64,000 nucleotides of DNA from Craspedostauros australis (lineage: Eukaryota; Bacillariophyta; Bacillariophyceae; Mastogloiales; Achnanthaceae): the NCBI GenBank assembly GCA_026770025.1, contig JAMXDE010000089.1, positions 1-64,000 on the forward strand. Direction: 5' to 3'. A model generated the notes under the pieces. That model did not search any database, was not told the origin of the DNA, and saw only the letters and a list, made by a program, of their open reading frames with translations. Of this stretch, positions 36,827-48,352 are shown one piece after another. Both the position numbers and the translations under genes were made by a program. How positions within the stretch are numbered: the stretch's first letter is position 1; each line of letters starts with the position of its first letter.

Positions 36827-39800
36827 CAACCACCGGCGGCTGTCACACGCCGTCAATCGGGAGTCAGCATTCGTATCAAGGATCGGGAGAATACCGAACT
36901 GGAGAGTGATACTGCGGAGAGTAAGCCGGCGGCCAGGGCCCCGGATGCGCTACGAGTGTCGCGTCACAGCACAACCCACCCACATACAGAGTACACGATT
37001 TGACGGGCAAGAGTAACGAATAGTAGCCACGGCTATATCATTCTAGACTCAGGGGCGGACGGCGACATTGTACACGAGTCTGGATGGGAAGTGACCCGAC
37101 AGCATACGCAGAAGTTCCACGCTCGCGGCGCGACCGTGGATTCACCGGTCGAAGCGTTTGCAATGGTTGACGCAGTGACTGCATACGATTCGCCACAAGG
37201 CGAAGTGATTCTCATCAAGGCGTTCTTCGTGGCTCTCGACAAGCATCCACGGCAGATGGAGTCGCTATTCAACACACACCACATGCGAGCCTCCGGAGTA
37301 CGCGTATACGACAGACTTCGACAACACGACGGGCAGCAACGGATATCGTCTGGCGACATCAGCATCCCACTGGCGAACCATGACGGCAATACCCTACGCA
37401 TCCCAATCCGCAGACCAACAGCTCACGAGCTCACCCAAGCCGCGCACATCACGATTTGCGACAGGCACCGACGCCTCAGGCGATCCCACACACATGTCGA
37501 CTTTGACAAAGTATTCCAACATCTCCCACCACAAGTGGTGGCGAAGACCAAGGAAGCATCCACCCAGCTGGCCGACACACCCATCGAGGCCGAGTCAAGA
37601 CTCATCCCAAGGCAGTATCGAGCACAGCAAGTAGATGCGTTGCAACCATACCGAATCAAGGGAAGGGTGGACACAGATCCATTTTTCTCCACGGTCCCAT
37701 CCATCCGACAATACCGATGCATCCAACTCTTCACACACAGCGAATCCAAGTTCATCTGGGCCAAGCCGCTCCGAAGGGAGGCGATGGCGCCAGGGGCGCT
37801 GACGGATTTCATTGTGCAGGTCGGGGCACCGGATCTACTCATCTCGGACAACTCACAGGTTCAGGCAGGGAAGGCATGGAAGGCTGTAACCACAAGGTAC
37901 ATGATCAAGCACTCCTTCACTGCTCCAATGAACCAGAACCAGAACCGCGCAGAGCGAGCCATCGGGAGCATCAAGGGACACGCATACCAGATGCTCTGGG
38001 CCGCAACTGCACCGCTCACATTTTGGTGTCACGCAGTGCAGCACGCTATCGACGTATGGAACTACACGGCCAAAGAAAGCATTCAGTGGCGCACCCCAAT
38101 CGAGATGTTGCGAGGCAACACACCGGACATCTCCATGTTCCGATTCACGTTCTTTCAGCCAATCTGGTATTTTGAGCCGATGACGAAGTTCCCACACCAT
38201 CCATTCAAGCCTGGGCATTTCTTGGGGATTGCATGGGACCATGGGGACCCTTTCACCTATCACATTTGGTCGCCAAAAGGCAAAGACGTAACCAAGGGCA
38301 CGGCCCTGGTGCGCAACATCGTAAAACCACGAATCGCGGACGACGCAAGTGCACCGCGCATTACCGACGAGGAAGTGCAACGAATCGCACGCCTCGATCT
38401 GATACACTATCAAACCAATGGCGAATCGGGACAGCGGGCGCGAACCAAGACTATGCTGGCGCAGCTTGCTCGACAGGTCCGAGAGGCCATCGACGCAATT
38501 GCCGTGCGGTCAGGGGCGGCAGCTCGCATTCCTGAAACAGGACCACCGGAGGTCAGGGGCGTCGCGGTAAATGAAAACAGCACTCCCAATGAAGACCGAT
38601 GGTTCGGTCAGCCAAATGTCGTCGCCGACGACGACGACGACCGCGACAGCGGGCCCACGGGCGCAATATCCGACGACGACGACGGGGACGATGATCGCTC
38701 CACTGGCAACATCTCGGACGAATCCGATGACTACGAGCCGGTGAGGATCCCATATCCACCCAAGCAGCGGATTCAGGGGCGTATCGACACTCTGGCTGAG
38801 CGCGAGCATGACGAAATGTTCCAGAATCAGATCACAAAAAACGAAACGAACGATCCAGCCATCACATCTGTCGCAGGCCATTCATTCAGAGACGGACATC
38901 TTCATCTCAACGTGAAATGGGACAACGACGAGACACAATGGTTCAGATACGACATCCTGAGGGCAGACCATCCTGAGATCGTAGCGAGATACATCATCGC
39001 GAACGAACCGAAACGGCATGACCAACACAATCGGCAATCGACAACAATGCTGAAATGGGCAAAGCACGCCGTGCGAGCGATCCGACGACGCATGCAACGC
39101 ATCGAGCGCACGCACCAATTCACAATTGACGACGACGACAACATATCCATACTGAGACGCATACGGCCAGGGAAGAAGAAACCAAAGAAGGACTTCTTTG
39201 CCACCATGTTCCAGTACGGAGTGGAAGTGCCATGCAACATGAAGCACGCACTCCAACTCGACGAAGCGAATGGAGATACACTTTGGCACGACGCAGCCAA
39301 GAAGGAGATCGATGCTCTCATCGAGCTCGACTGCTTCGAATTTCACCCATCCACTCATCAACCTTCCTCGGACTACCAGAGCACAAAGCTACGGCTAATC
39401 TTCGCAGTCAAACAAGATCTGCGACGCAAGGGGCGTCTGGTCGCCGGAGGTCATCTCATCGAACTCGCTGACAACATCAGAGTATACTTGTCCACAGTGA
39501 AGTCCACCAGTGTTTGGATACTCGACGTCATCGCGGACGCCAACAAGCTGAAGCAATTATGTGGCGATGTGGGCAATGCATTCGTCAACGCATACACCAA
39601 CGAGAAAATCTACGCGAGAGCCGGAAAGGAATTCGACCACCGTGAGGGCCAAACAATCGTACTCAAGAAGGCGCTGTATGGACTCAGATCGAGTGCACAA
39701 CGATTCCACGCTCACTTCGCGAACACACTCTCATCCATGGGGTTCTCCCCATCACGTCACAACCAAGATGTATGGATCAAGATCAGAGACGACACTGGCT

Positions 39801-40894
39801 ACGATTACATCTGCACGCATGTCAACGACTTCAAGATCGTGGCCAAGGATCCCGATCAATACATGAAGTCCATCCAACAAGTCTACACGATCAAAGACAT
39901 TGGACCACCCAAATACTATCTGGGCAACGACTACTCCAAGAATGCCAAGGGCAAATGGAGCGTCGGATGCAACAAGTACATCGCCAACGCGCTGGACAAA
40001 GTCGAGCGACAACATGGCAAGCTGCACGAACAGCAAGTGCCCATGCGCAACAAGGATCATCCGGAGACGGACGATACCGAACTACTAACACCTGATGAAC
40101 ACCAGCAGTTCCAGCAGCTGATCGGCATGCTGAACTGGGTTGTTCAACTTGGACGTTTCGACGTCGCCTTTGCAACTTCTTCACTTTCTTGATTCACTGC
40201 ATCACCACGAAAAGGACATCTTGTGCGAGCGCTCAAGATCTGGGGCTACCTCAAAGGAAAGTCCACACTCACAACACAAGTCGACTCCAGGCCCATGATA
40301 CTCGACAACTTCAACTCGACGCCTTCCAACCCAGAGTTGGTGGCGCAAATGAAAGAAGAGTATCCTGAGGCAGCGGAGGACATCGACGACCGATCGCCCA
40401 AGCCGATTTACCCAGAACTGCCTATGTATGCATTCGTCGATGCGGACCACGCACACAATCTCGTCACACGGCGATCCAACACTGGGATCATACTATTCCT
40501 TGGCAGGACCCCTGTGTACTTCACGAGCAAGAGGCAAACATCGGTTACCACGTCAACGTACGGCGCGGAATTCAACGCTATGCGATCAGTGACGGAGGAA
40601 ATCATTGCACTACGATACGCGCTCCGATCGCTGGGAGTACGCATCAAATCACCCACGGTCACATTCTGTGACAACAATGCGGTAATCTCGAACACGACCA
40701 TTGCAGACAGCCTGCTGCAAAAGAAGCATGTGGCCATCTCATTCCATCGAGTCCGTGAGGCCGTCGGCGCCGGGATACTGGTTCCAGTACACGTCCCATC
40801 GGTCCACAACTTCGCTGATATGCTCACCAAGGCATTGGCAAGGCCGCAACTAACACTTCTTGTCACCGCTCTCTTCTATCCGGGTCTACCTTGA
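36827..40894 (+). pseudogene. pol: Copia-1B pol, three stops and an RT active-site change
   Basis: In the gag frame. A TGA at about 37002 (ACGATT-TGA; CGA in A and C) stands before the protease. Protease DSGADGD and integrase residues are intact, and the Arg codon lost in A and C is present (AKPLRREAM). RT has THVNDFKIV instead of THVDDFKIV: GAC to AAC at 39824-39826 removes the first catalytic Asp. TGA at 40190-40192 interrupts SSLS-FTASP between RT and RNase H. The frame ends early at TGA 40892-40894, six codons before the normal end. Several of these changes are C-to-T or G-to-A at CpG. Confidence 0.9.
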
Positions 40895-40906
40895 GATCAA
40901 GGGGCG

Positions 40907-41071
40907 TGACAACTTTCTCTGTACCTTCTTACCTCTTTACTAATCATATTAGTCACAAATACTGGTCGGGGGTTTGTCTTCGGACAACTCACAATAAAAG
41001 AACAAGAGCTCCGACCAGGGCATGCAACAATGGGCCAATACGTCTACAGTAGTTACTTGTGCACTTTGACA
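40907..41071 (+). repeat. Copia-1B 3' LTR
   Basis: 165 bp, with the CAATAAAAG variant typical of the 3' LTRs plus two private changes (gcatgcaacaatgggcc). Confidence 0.92.
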
Positions 41072-41732
41072 AGGAGCACCAATGACTTGCTGGTCAAACC
41101 TGTTGGGAACACGATTGTTCAATCCACCGCCTTCATGCGTACTCGTAGTAGTACAACACATCGCGCATATCCCATGTGCGGTTCTCAGGCAACCATGTTG
41201 CCGATTGGACTCCTTGGGGGATACGCGTACATCGTGACGTGCGATGGTTGCAATTGAGATTGTGATCATCTTGGTGCTCCCTCCGTCGCATCATCGCTGT
41301 TGGCGTCATCATCACTTTCGTGGTTGTTTCGAGTTGACGATCAGAGATCTCATTTGAACGCCTTTCTGACGTGTCCTTCTCATGAAAGAAGCTAATAAAG
41401 TACTTCATTGACACACAGAATTCGTGGAATTGGGAACATCTCAGCACGTGCAAAAGCGATGAAGCGAGAATCGACGATTCTCATTTGTGGTGTTCTCGTG
41501 TTCGCAACAGCGATCTTGTGGGGTGTGTCGTGTTCTGTTCCTTCTTCTCGTTGTTGTGTGCGCCAGTTCGTAGTCAGCAAAAGGAAGGATCCGCACTCTC
41601 TGGACAGCGCTGGTTCCCTCTCCCAAACCAGGGTGCGATCAAGAAGTGGACAAACAGAGAAACGGGAGAACATTGAAACGAGGCAACCGCACACACCGCT
41701 CAACCCCATACTTGAGCACATCAACAACACAC
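41072..41732. other. Stretch between Copia-1B and the ankyrin gene
   Basis: Equivalent to 7922-8659. The GAGGAGAGAAAC array is absent: CAAACAGAGAAACGGGAG runs straight through at about 41650-41667. No separate gene is seen. Confidence 0.5.
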
Positions 41733-42593
41733 ATGTCATGGGTAGCTCGAACAGCACACTTCCTCAACAGTCAATCCAACGCCAATCGTTCAACGTCCAA
41801 CGTCAATCGTCCACCAACCATCGACCATCCTCTCAAAATGCCGAGTGTGAGGAAATATCAACTCCTTGATGCTGCCTATGCAGGTGACTTGTCGGTGTTG
41901 AAGGAATGGAAGAAGCAGAACAAGACGCAGAAGGAAGGAGTTGATGTCAACAAGGTTACAGACAGCAATGGTTGGACTCCCCTTCAATACGCATGCTTCT
42001 ATGGCAAGCTGGAGTGTGTCAAGTACCTCATCGAATCATGTGGAGCGAACATCAACTGCAAAACCAACCGTGGTTGGACTCCCCTTCATCACGCATGCAT
42101 GCGTGGCCGGCTGGAGTGTACCGAGTACCTTGTTGCATCATGTGAGGCGAACATCAACTGCAAAGACAACCATGGTTGGACTCCCCTTCATTGGGCATGC
42201 CGCTCCAGCCACCTGGAGTGTATGGAGTCCCTCATCAAATCATGTGAGACAAACATCAACTGCCAAAACAACCAAGGTGAAACTCCCCTTCATTACGTAT
42301 GCATTGATGGCCACCTGGAGTGTATGGAGTCCCTCATCAGAGGACTTTCGCCTTCAGCTCACCCACAATTGCAACAACTGCAGCAACGCTTACAACAAAA
42401 CGAACAAGCAAATGAACAACCACAAGAACAGTTGGGACAGCAGTTGAAGCGAAAGAGGCAAGAGAATGAACACAAACACAGCAGCAACAAGAGGACCAAC
42501 ATCAACATTGGAGAAGATCGGCCATATCCTTCCAAACTGGGAACAGGACAGACACCATCTTCTTGTGTGGACAGGGCGACCAACAGCAACTAA
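41733..42593 (+). CDS. Ankyrin-repeat protein, unit B, four repeats, full tail
   Basis: 286 codons from ATG 41733 (MSWVARTAHF); the shared later start is ATG 41838 (MPSVRKYQLL). Four 34-residue repeats have helix variants QYACFYGK, HHACMRGR, HWACRSSH and HYVCIDGH. They differ at the contact positions from X, A and C, although the framework LEC..YLI/SLI...ANINC is unchanged. The tail with LQQLQQRLQQNEQ and the basic KRKRQENEHKHSSNKR is intact and ends in TAA. Its last 31 bases overlap the BTB frame in another phase, as in X. Confidence 0.75.
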   Translation: MSWVARTAHFLNSQSNANRSTSNVNRPPTIDHPLKMPSVRKYQLLDAAYAGDLSVLKEWKKQNKTQKEGVDVNKVTDSNGWTPLQYACFYGKLECVKYLIESCGANINCKTNRGWTPLHHACMRGRLECTEYLVASCEANINCKDNHGWTPLHWACRSSHLECMESLIKSCETNINCQNNQGETPLHYVCIDGHLECMESLIRGLSPSAHPQLQQLQQRLQQNEQANEQPQEQLGQQLKRKRQENEHKHSSNKRTNINIGEDRPYPSKLGTGQTPSSCVDRATNSN

Positions 42594-43198
42594 CCAAGGC
42601 AAACGCCCAAGCCCTCATCATCACACTCCCATCCATTGAGACACTGATCGACAAAGGAACCCAACTTCACCGCGCGAATGATGACGCTCACGATGGAACT
42701 GAACCCATCCAAACAACCATCCCTCTTCCCAATCTTCAACCAAAACACATCCGATACGTCCTCCAATGCATCTACACAGCCAAGATATCCTTCAATGACA
42801 GCGCTCGTGACGACGCTGCTGCTCACACCGGCACTCATGTTGGCGCTCACACCAGCGCTCACCATGATGTAGATGCCTCTCACGAGCCAACTCCCACCCT
42901 CACTGGGCAGGACGATCGGCAACAGCTGATCCTTGTGGCCAACGAGTTCGGCTTCTGGCTACTCAAGCTTGTTCTTGAAGCAGAGTTGGCCCACAAGCAT
43001 CTCACAGAGGACACCACGATAGATGCGTTGATATTCGCTGATCAACACAACTGCGTGGTGTCGAACGATACAGCAATGAGAGTGGCAGCTGAAAGTGAGA
43101 AAGATATGTCCACTCATCTAGATTTAAGCAAACTGATTCTACAACCCCCAACTGATGATAAGTATTTTTGTCCTCCGCGGTGGGAGAACGGAGAGTGA
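42563..43198 (+). CDS. BTB/POZ-domain reading frame, unit B
   Basis: 211 codons with the same BTB motifs as unit A (IRYVLQCIYTAK, LILVANEFGFWLLKLVLE, LIFADQHNCVV). The C-terminus is of the A/C type (KYFCPPRWENGE). It overlaps the ankyrin frame and has no ATG at its start. The conserved DEYSRMFM...DEDEGT stretch follows after the stop in another phase. Confidence 0.6.
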   Translation: MCGQGDQQQLTKANAQALIITLPSIETLIDKGTQLHRANDDAHDGTEPIQTTIPLPNLQPKHIRYVLQCIYTAKISFNDSARDDAAAHTGTHVGAHTSAHHDVDASHEPTPTLTGQDDRQQLILVANEFGFWLLKLVLEAELAHKHLTEDTTIDALIFADQHNCVVSNDTAMRVAAESEKDMSTHLDLSKLILQPPTDDKYFCPPRWENGE

Positions 43199-43856
43199 TT
43201 GTATCGATGATGAGTACAGTCGTATGTTCATGATGGACCTGTACAAGGTTGTAGATGAGGATGAGGGCACAGTGCTATATCTGCGTGTCCAATAGAACGC
43301 TGTGATGAAGTGACCAGATGTTTGAAGAGATTGCAGGGCTGGATACTGCTTCCACGCTACCTCCTCCTTGTCTACGACTACTCTGGTGTGCTCTCTACAG
43401 TACATACGCACAGGGATGTTGCCGATGTCATTCACCAGCAGATTGGACGTCCGTGGTTCCATCCATGCCCCGCCATGAGCATCGTTGTTGGTTCGTTGCA
43501 CAGACAATGGACACATGGCAGCACCATTTTCACAAGCTGTGCGGTCGTCACAGGGCGGTCGCCACCATGCCGCCGGATTCGCACACAGAGCACTCTACTC
43601 CAAGTCACACTGCCAAGCAGATCCAAAGCGACAGTGCCGATGCCAGCTGATCCAAGTTTCTGGAAGAGGCAATCTACGAAGAGCACATGGCGAACAAGGC
43701 AGAGGGAAATGATGAGAAGCCACGAGGAGCATGGTTGCTGCGCGGTTCTATCGACCGTCCCGTATCACGCTATTGTTCTCATCTTTCCCGGAGTTGCACT
43801 TCCGCCATTACGCCAACACTGCAGTCGAGACCCTCACCAAGTCCCAGGAGGAGCGA

Positions 43857-44546
43857 TCACTCGTTGTTGAAGCAACAAATTCCGGGGTCACCATCCATTC
43901 CAATCTTCGAAGCGACCAGTGCCAGTGTGGCGGAAAGACAGGAACCGACGAGCCAGCCCAGTCCAACCATCCAGAGAGCTTGACGAGCAACAGAAGAAAC
44001 CAACGAATCAACCAACGAACCAACCAGCAACCCCATGCAGAGTGCGAGTGCAGTATTGCGGATCATGGTTGACACAGAGTTTCCGTATGGTAGAAGAAGC
44101 ACATGGTCAGCAATCCATGGCCCATGAGCACCGTATACCCACATGTCCTCCTTTGTGGTGTTCCCAACTTCATTTGTGAGGCGGATGTTCCTGTCAATCA
44201 CCTCGGTTGAGCATCGATGCTCTGCAAGTCGCAAGCCAAGACGATGGCGCTCATGCCTGTGGATAGAATGCGCATGGTATGATATGTTGGTGGTCTGTGA
44301 GGCAGAAACAGTGGAGGCGGCACGATATCGCTTCGCCTGTTGATTGCTGAACGTGTCAGCCCATCCCAATACGCAATGGGGTGTTGGTCTGATGTTGAGG
44401 ACTCTTGTTGCCTGCGCGGATGGTGATGCTTGCAATGCAGTGGGATGGCAACCAGCCAAGTCCAAATGAGATGGGTCGCAAGCAACAGAGGCAGTCACAT
44501 CGGTGGCTTCATCGGTGGCTTCATCGGTGGCTTCATCTTTGTTCAA
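43857..44546 (-). CDS. Hypothetical multi-helix membrane protein, unit B
   Basis: Longest continuous copy (about 229 codons). The N-terminal DEATDEATDEATD repeat comes from tandem GGTGGCTTCATC units at 44500-44535, which differ in number between copies. The C-terminal hydrophobic helices and ASKIGMDGDPGICCFNNE end are as in unit A. No ATG is found at the upstream end of the frame: a TGA lies a few codons before. A spliced 5' exon is therefore likely if the gene is real. Confidence 0.45.
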   Translation of the reverse strand: MNKDEATDEATDEATDVTASVACDPSHLDLAGCHPTALQASPSAQATRVLNIRPTPHCVLGWADTFSNQQAKRYRAASTVSASQTTNISYHAHSIHRHERHRLGLRLAEHRCSTEVIDRNIRLTNEVGNTTKEDMWVYGAHGPWIADHVLLLPYGNSVSTMIRNTALALCMGLLVGSLVDSLVSSVARQALWMVGLGWLVGSCLSATLALVASKIGMDGDPGICCFNNE

Positions 44547-45859
44547 GGCATTGGTTCACACCTCAAGTTGGTACTTGCGATGGCAGGTGGATGAGGGTCA
44601 ACGGTCTTGCAGATGCCACGATGACGCAAGCAAGCAAGCAAGGGTCATGGTACGCCTGGCGCACATGGTGCACATGGTGGTGATGATGACAGCTCTCTCC
44701 TTCTGTCTCTCTGTCTCCGGAGCCTTTCAAGTTGTTTGCTTCAAATTGATGTGGTGTTGATTGTGACTGATGTCGAGTTGTTGGAGGCAGACTCAAGGCC
44801 ACAAGACCGTCCAGACCGACGGAAACGCTCAATGACCATTTCGAACCACCTTTGTGTCACGATCAATGATCTCTCGCATTCGTTGTGCTTCGACAGATGT
44901 CCACGCAAACATTGATCTTCTTTGGTGGTTTTTGTTGGAGCCACGGAAGCAACAGTGCAGTCGAACGAGTCGGAAACCGTATCCAAAAGACTGACAAAGA
45001 AAACAAACAACAAAAGGAAGTCGTCCAAAGCAAAAACACAGACCCTCGGCCATAATCCATCATTAGAACCACTTCTTTATTCATCTTACATCGCTACGTT
45101 TCAAGGAAGGCAAAGAGCTCCAAATCAATCTTTCATATTCCATCCGCCGTATTCACAAGGGCGGACAGAGCTCGACAGCAATCAGCGGGTGAGAGTGAGG
45201 GAGAGATCTACTCTACTGTACTCTACTCTATTGCGCAGGCAATGGCACAGGCGCTCGCATGTCTCGTAGAGGATAGTAGAGTAGTCTTCTTTACCATTGC
45301 ATTTGCCTCCATTTGCATGCGCTAGCCGTCGATGATGTCACCTTCTGTTGCTCCGGGCAATGCTCGCAGCGTCAGCGCAGCAAGGTGACGTCGAAGTCGA
45401 AGCTGAAGTGCACCGAATTCTTTCCCTTTAGTCTCGCTCTTATATCGGCATGTCAACGCATGATATCAATACTCGCCGTGACCTGTGGACAGTAGAGACC
45501 ATCGCGTTGATGGTGCTCGTGCCTTCCACGCCACCGTTGATTGTGTGGCATAGGAGCGGCCTTCCACGTAAACCCTGCAATATCCTGCATGCACATCGTC
45601 TTGGTTCAGTCGCCACACCACGCCATGTCACGTTGCGGCACCGGCGACTTCGTCAACGCCACAAGAAGATGGTCCGCAGAAGCAGCAGGATTGGAAGTGT
45701 ACTTCCGCTCCGTTTCCTTTCGTGCTGCTCGATGCGGTCTCCTGGTACAAAGCTCGACACCGCAGCGGCGTTGCGGATGCGCGACCCGCTCCATCCATGC
45801 ATTGCGGACGGACTACCCAGGTACGAATCGTCCGGGACCATCTTGGGCGGCACATTGCC

Positions 45860-46372
45860 TTACTGCTTCCAAGGCAAATACAGCTCGCCCCTCGATGCAA
45901 GGCGGAAGAGTTCGTAGCTGTAGGATCCAACGAACCCAAGGATGGCAACACCCGCAAAGATGGGAATGAAGAGATCGCGGTCAGTTTCGGATGAGCTCAT
46001 CCCTTCCTCGCCGCCTGATGAGCGCTCCCTCTGCAGCCGCTGCAGCTCGTTGCGGAGCTTCGACGCATCGCTGGAAGCTGTCGGTAGCTTGTCATTCGTT
46101 GACGATGTCTCGGAGCTGCCCCAACCATCGTCTTCGTCGCTGCCACCATCCGCGTCTTTGATGTTGAATATCGCGGATCCAGCAGAGTGCCGCCCTTCTC
46201 TTCTCTGCTGCTGCGCAGTCAGGCCATGGAATGGTTTGGCGCATTGCTGGTGATGGCACAATGATCAGATTTGGAAGGCTCCCACTTCAACCATCACGAT
46301 CGTGACGACGAGGAACAGCTGGCATGACATGATTGTGGTGACCAGAATGAGTGGCCTTGCAGTCAGATTCAT
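45860..46372 (-). pseudogene. LPWKQ membrane gene, copy C, broken by TGA
   Basis: Same structure as the intact copy at 34331-34843. The frame is stopped by TGA at 46265-46267, right after the VGAFQI signal end, exactly as in copy A. The remainder of the coding sequence is undamaged (Glu in GSSETSS and Val in FAGVAIL as in B, unlike A). The lesion is therefore shared with A while the 3' part is closer to B and D, consistent with conversion between copies. Confidence 0.65.
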
Positions 46373-46745
46373 CAGTCCTTTCCGAGTCTCTCGCTGTCGT
46401 TGGTGATGTTGATGCTGTTGATGGTGACAATGATGATGACGATTGTGATTTGTGTCAAGCCAACGGGGGAACTTCTGTCGCACACGATTTGCGTCATCGT
46501 GGATCCGAGACAACATCAGACCAAAATTGGATACATGTACCAAACACAAGGTAGCCAATTCAGATACCTTGAGTATCTCTGTATGAGTCGATACCATTTG
46601 ACGAAACCGAACACGCGGAAACTTCATGTCTTTTTACACGCGTCTACGGTTTGGACAGACGGTCAGACGAACCAATCCTGCATACAATCTTGGCAACGTG
46701 GCCACAAAATTCATGCAAGAGTTTGGCGATGGCGACGATGGCGAC

Positions 46746-46910
46746 TGACAACTTTCTCTGTACCTTCTTACCTCTTTACTAATCATATTAGTCACAAATA
46801 CTGGTCGGGGGTTTGTCTTCGGACAACTCACAAATAAAGAACAAGAGCTCCGACCAGGGCACGCAACAACGGGCCAATACGTCTACAGTAGTTACTTGTG
46901 CACTTTGACA
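46746..46910 (+). repeat. Copia-1C 5' LTR
   Basis: 165 bp. It differs from its 3' LTR by three substitutions and one indel. It lacks the two changes (ctgatcagggg) private to the 5' LTR of copy A. Confidence 0.93.
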
Positions 46911-46963
46911 GATTAAGAGTCGTGATCTACCATCAAGCTTATCACGTTACAATACCAACCACC

Positions 46964-48352
46964 ATGGCAAGACCAATCAACAACCGTACCTGGACGACCG
47001 TCATCAAGGAGCTCATTGAGCTTGTTGAGCTCGAAGACGATGACATGGAGTTCATCCGCAAGAAGCTTGGCAGGATCGAACGCGCCATCCAGAGTCCGGA
47101 GAAGAACATCATCCAGGTGCTGTCTCTTTCGCCAACACTCACCTCAATCAACATTGAGAACATCCTCCGCATCTTCGCCTTCGCCAAGGAGCGCCAGGTT
47201 GATCAAGCTACTGACTGGGACGCAATCAACAAGTTCATCAAGTCCTCTGGGTACACAGTGCCCTCCATCAAGACTCCCGTCGCGCTCAAAGCCATCCAGC
47301 TCCAATTGGAGGCGGATATGAAGGCAGCAAGCCGCAAACTCACTGAGGCTGCAAGCTGTGAGGTCGTGGTACATTCGCCACGGCGCCAGCAGGAACTTAG
47401 TCGATCACCATCAACGCCAACCGGATGGAAATACGATAAGATCACCATGCCGGAGGCAGAGACATTCAGCAGTCTCAACATCGAGTGGTACCAATGGAAG
47501 ACAGACTTCATGCGGCAGCTGGTCACCTCCAAATTCGCGGACTACATGCTGCAAGAGAAACCACCGCACTACCGCGCATCAGTGGATGCTCAGTTCTACG
47601 CAGTGCTCCGCTCCAAAACCTGCAAGGGAGACGCGCAGTACATTGTCACAGCAGAGGAACCCAGCGGCCACGCCGCCTTCCAATCTCTCATTCGCATCTA
47701 CGAGTCTGCCAAAAATCAGGCCGGCATCGTGGCAGAGGAGGAGGCAAGACTCTCCAAGCTCATATACTCTGGCGACGGTTCCTTTGGGACTTTCGTCAAT
47801 GACTTCTCAATGTCCCTCCATGCAATCGAGGACAATGGCAAGCCAATGAACGATCAGGAGAAGATCGCAAGGTTTTTCCGCAGCATCCGCGACGAGCGAT
47901 TTGCCAGCGTGATCACAAGCCTACAGCAGACCAAGGAGTCCTTCTCCTGGGTCCGCGAGACGCTCATGCGCCATGACAAGATCCTCGCCAACGCCGACCT
48001 CGACAAGTCCCCAGGACGCAGCCGACGCATGCACCAGAAGGACAGTCGTCCCGACCGCAAGCAATCATTCGACAAGGCATCCGGCGACCGCAAGAAGTCC
48101 TCCCATTACCGCCTGCCGGACGTGGTGTTCCGCAGTCTTCCACCCGCAGCACAAGTGCTCGTGGTGGAGTCTTCACGCCACTTCCGCAGCACCGGAGAGC
48201 TCATGGGTGAGGCTGCGCTCAAACGCGCCAAGCCTGCTGAGTTCGCCAAAACCCAAGAGCAACAAGCTCAGCGCAAGTCCAACAAGCGCGCGAGATTCGG
48301 CAACAAGACCGATCGTGTCAAGAAGTACGGACCGTGTGACAACAGTACCTGA
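46964..48352 (+). CDS. gag: Copia-1C Gag, 462 aa
   Basis: ATG 46964 in ACCACCATGG context; ends in TGA CAA (48350-48352), in phase with pol. Differences from copy A include K for E in ESAKNQ and G for S in SGDGSF, while the C-terminal part is of the B type (AEFAKTQ). Gag in C is thus itself a mosaic of A-like and B-like segments. Confidence 0.9.
   Translation: MARPINNRTWTTVIKELIELVELEDDDMEFIRKKLGRIERAIQSPEKNIIQVLSLSPTLTSINIENILRIFAFAKERQVDQATDWDAINKFIKSSGYTVPSIKTPVALKAIQLQLEADMKAASRKLTEAASCEVVVHSPRRQQELSRSPSTPTGWKYDKITMPEAETFSSLNIEWYQWKTDFMRQLVTSKFADYMLQEKPPHYRASVDAQFYAVLRSKTCKGDAQYIVTAEEPSGHAAFQSLIRIYESAKNQAGIVAEEEARLSKLIYSGDGSFGTFVNDFSMSLHAIEDNGKPMNDQEKIARFFRSIRDERFASVITSLQQTKESFSWVRETLMRHDKILANADLDKSPGRSRRMHQKDSRPDRKQSFDKASGDRKKSSHYRLPDVVFRSLPPAAQVLVVESSRHFRSTGELMGEAALKRAKPAEFAKTQEQQAQRKSNKRARFGNKTDRVKKYGPCDNST

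Larger units (their letters stand above)
35220..41071 (+). mobile_element. Copia-1 LTR retrotransposon, copy B
   Basis: Same insertion point as copy A (flanks GGCGAC and AGGAGCACC, no target duplication). LTRs 35220-35384 and 40907-41071 differ by about four substitutions. It keeps the arginine codon lost in the integrase of A and C, but it has its own stops and an RT active-site change, so it is dead. Confidence 0.94.
33238..44717. repeat. Duplicated unit B
   Basis: Full unit with the same order as unit A: no-gene stretch, LPWKQ gene, Copia-1B, ankyrin, BTB, membrane gene. It lacks the GAGGAGAGAAAC array. It is the most diverged of the full units and the only one with an intact LPWKQ gene. 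The no-gene stretch at 33238-34330 includes the CCAT-repeat length change near 34253-34272. Confidence 0.9.
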
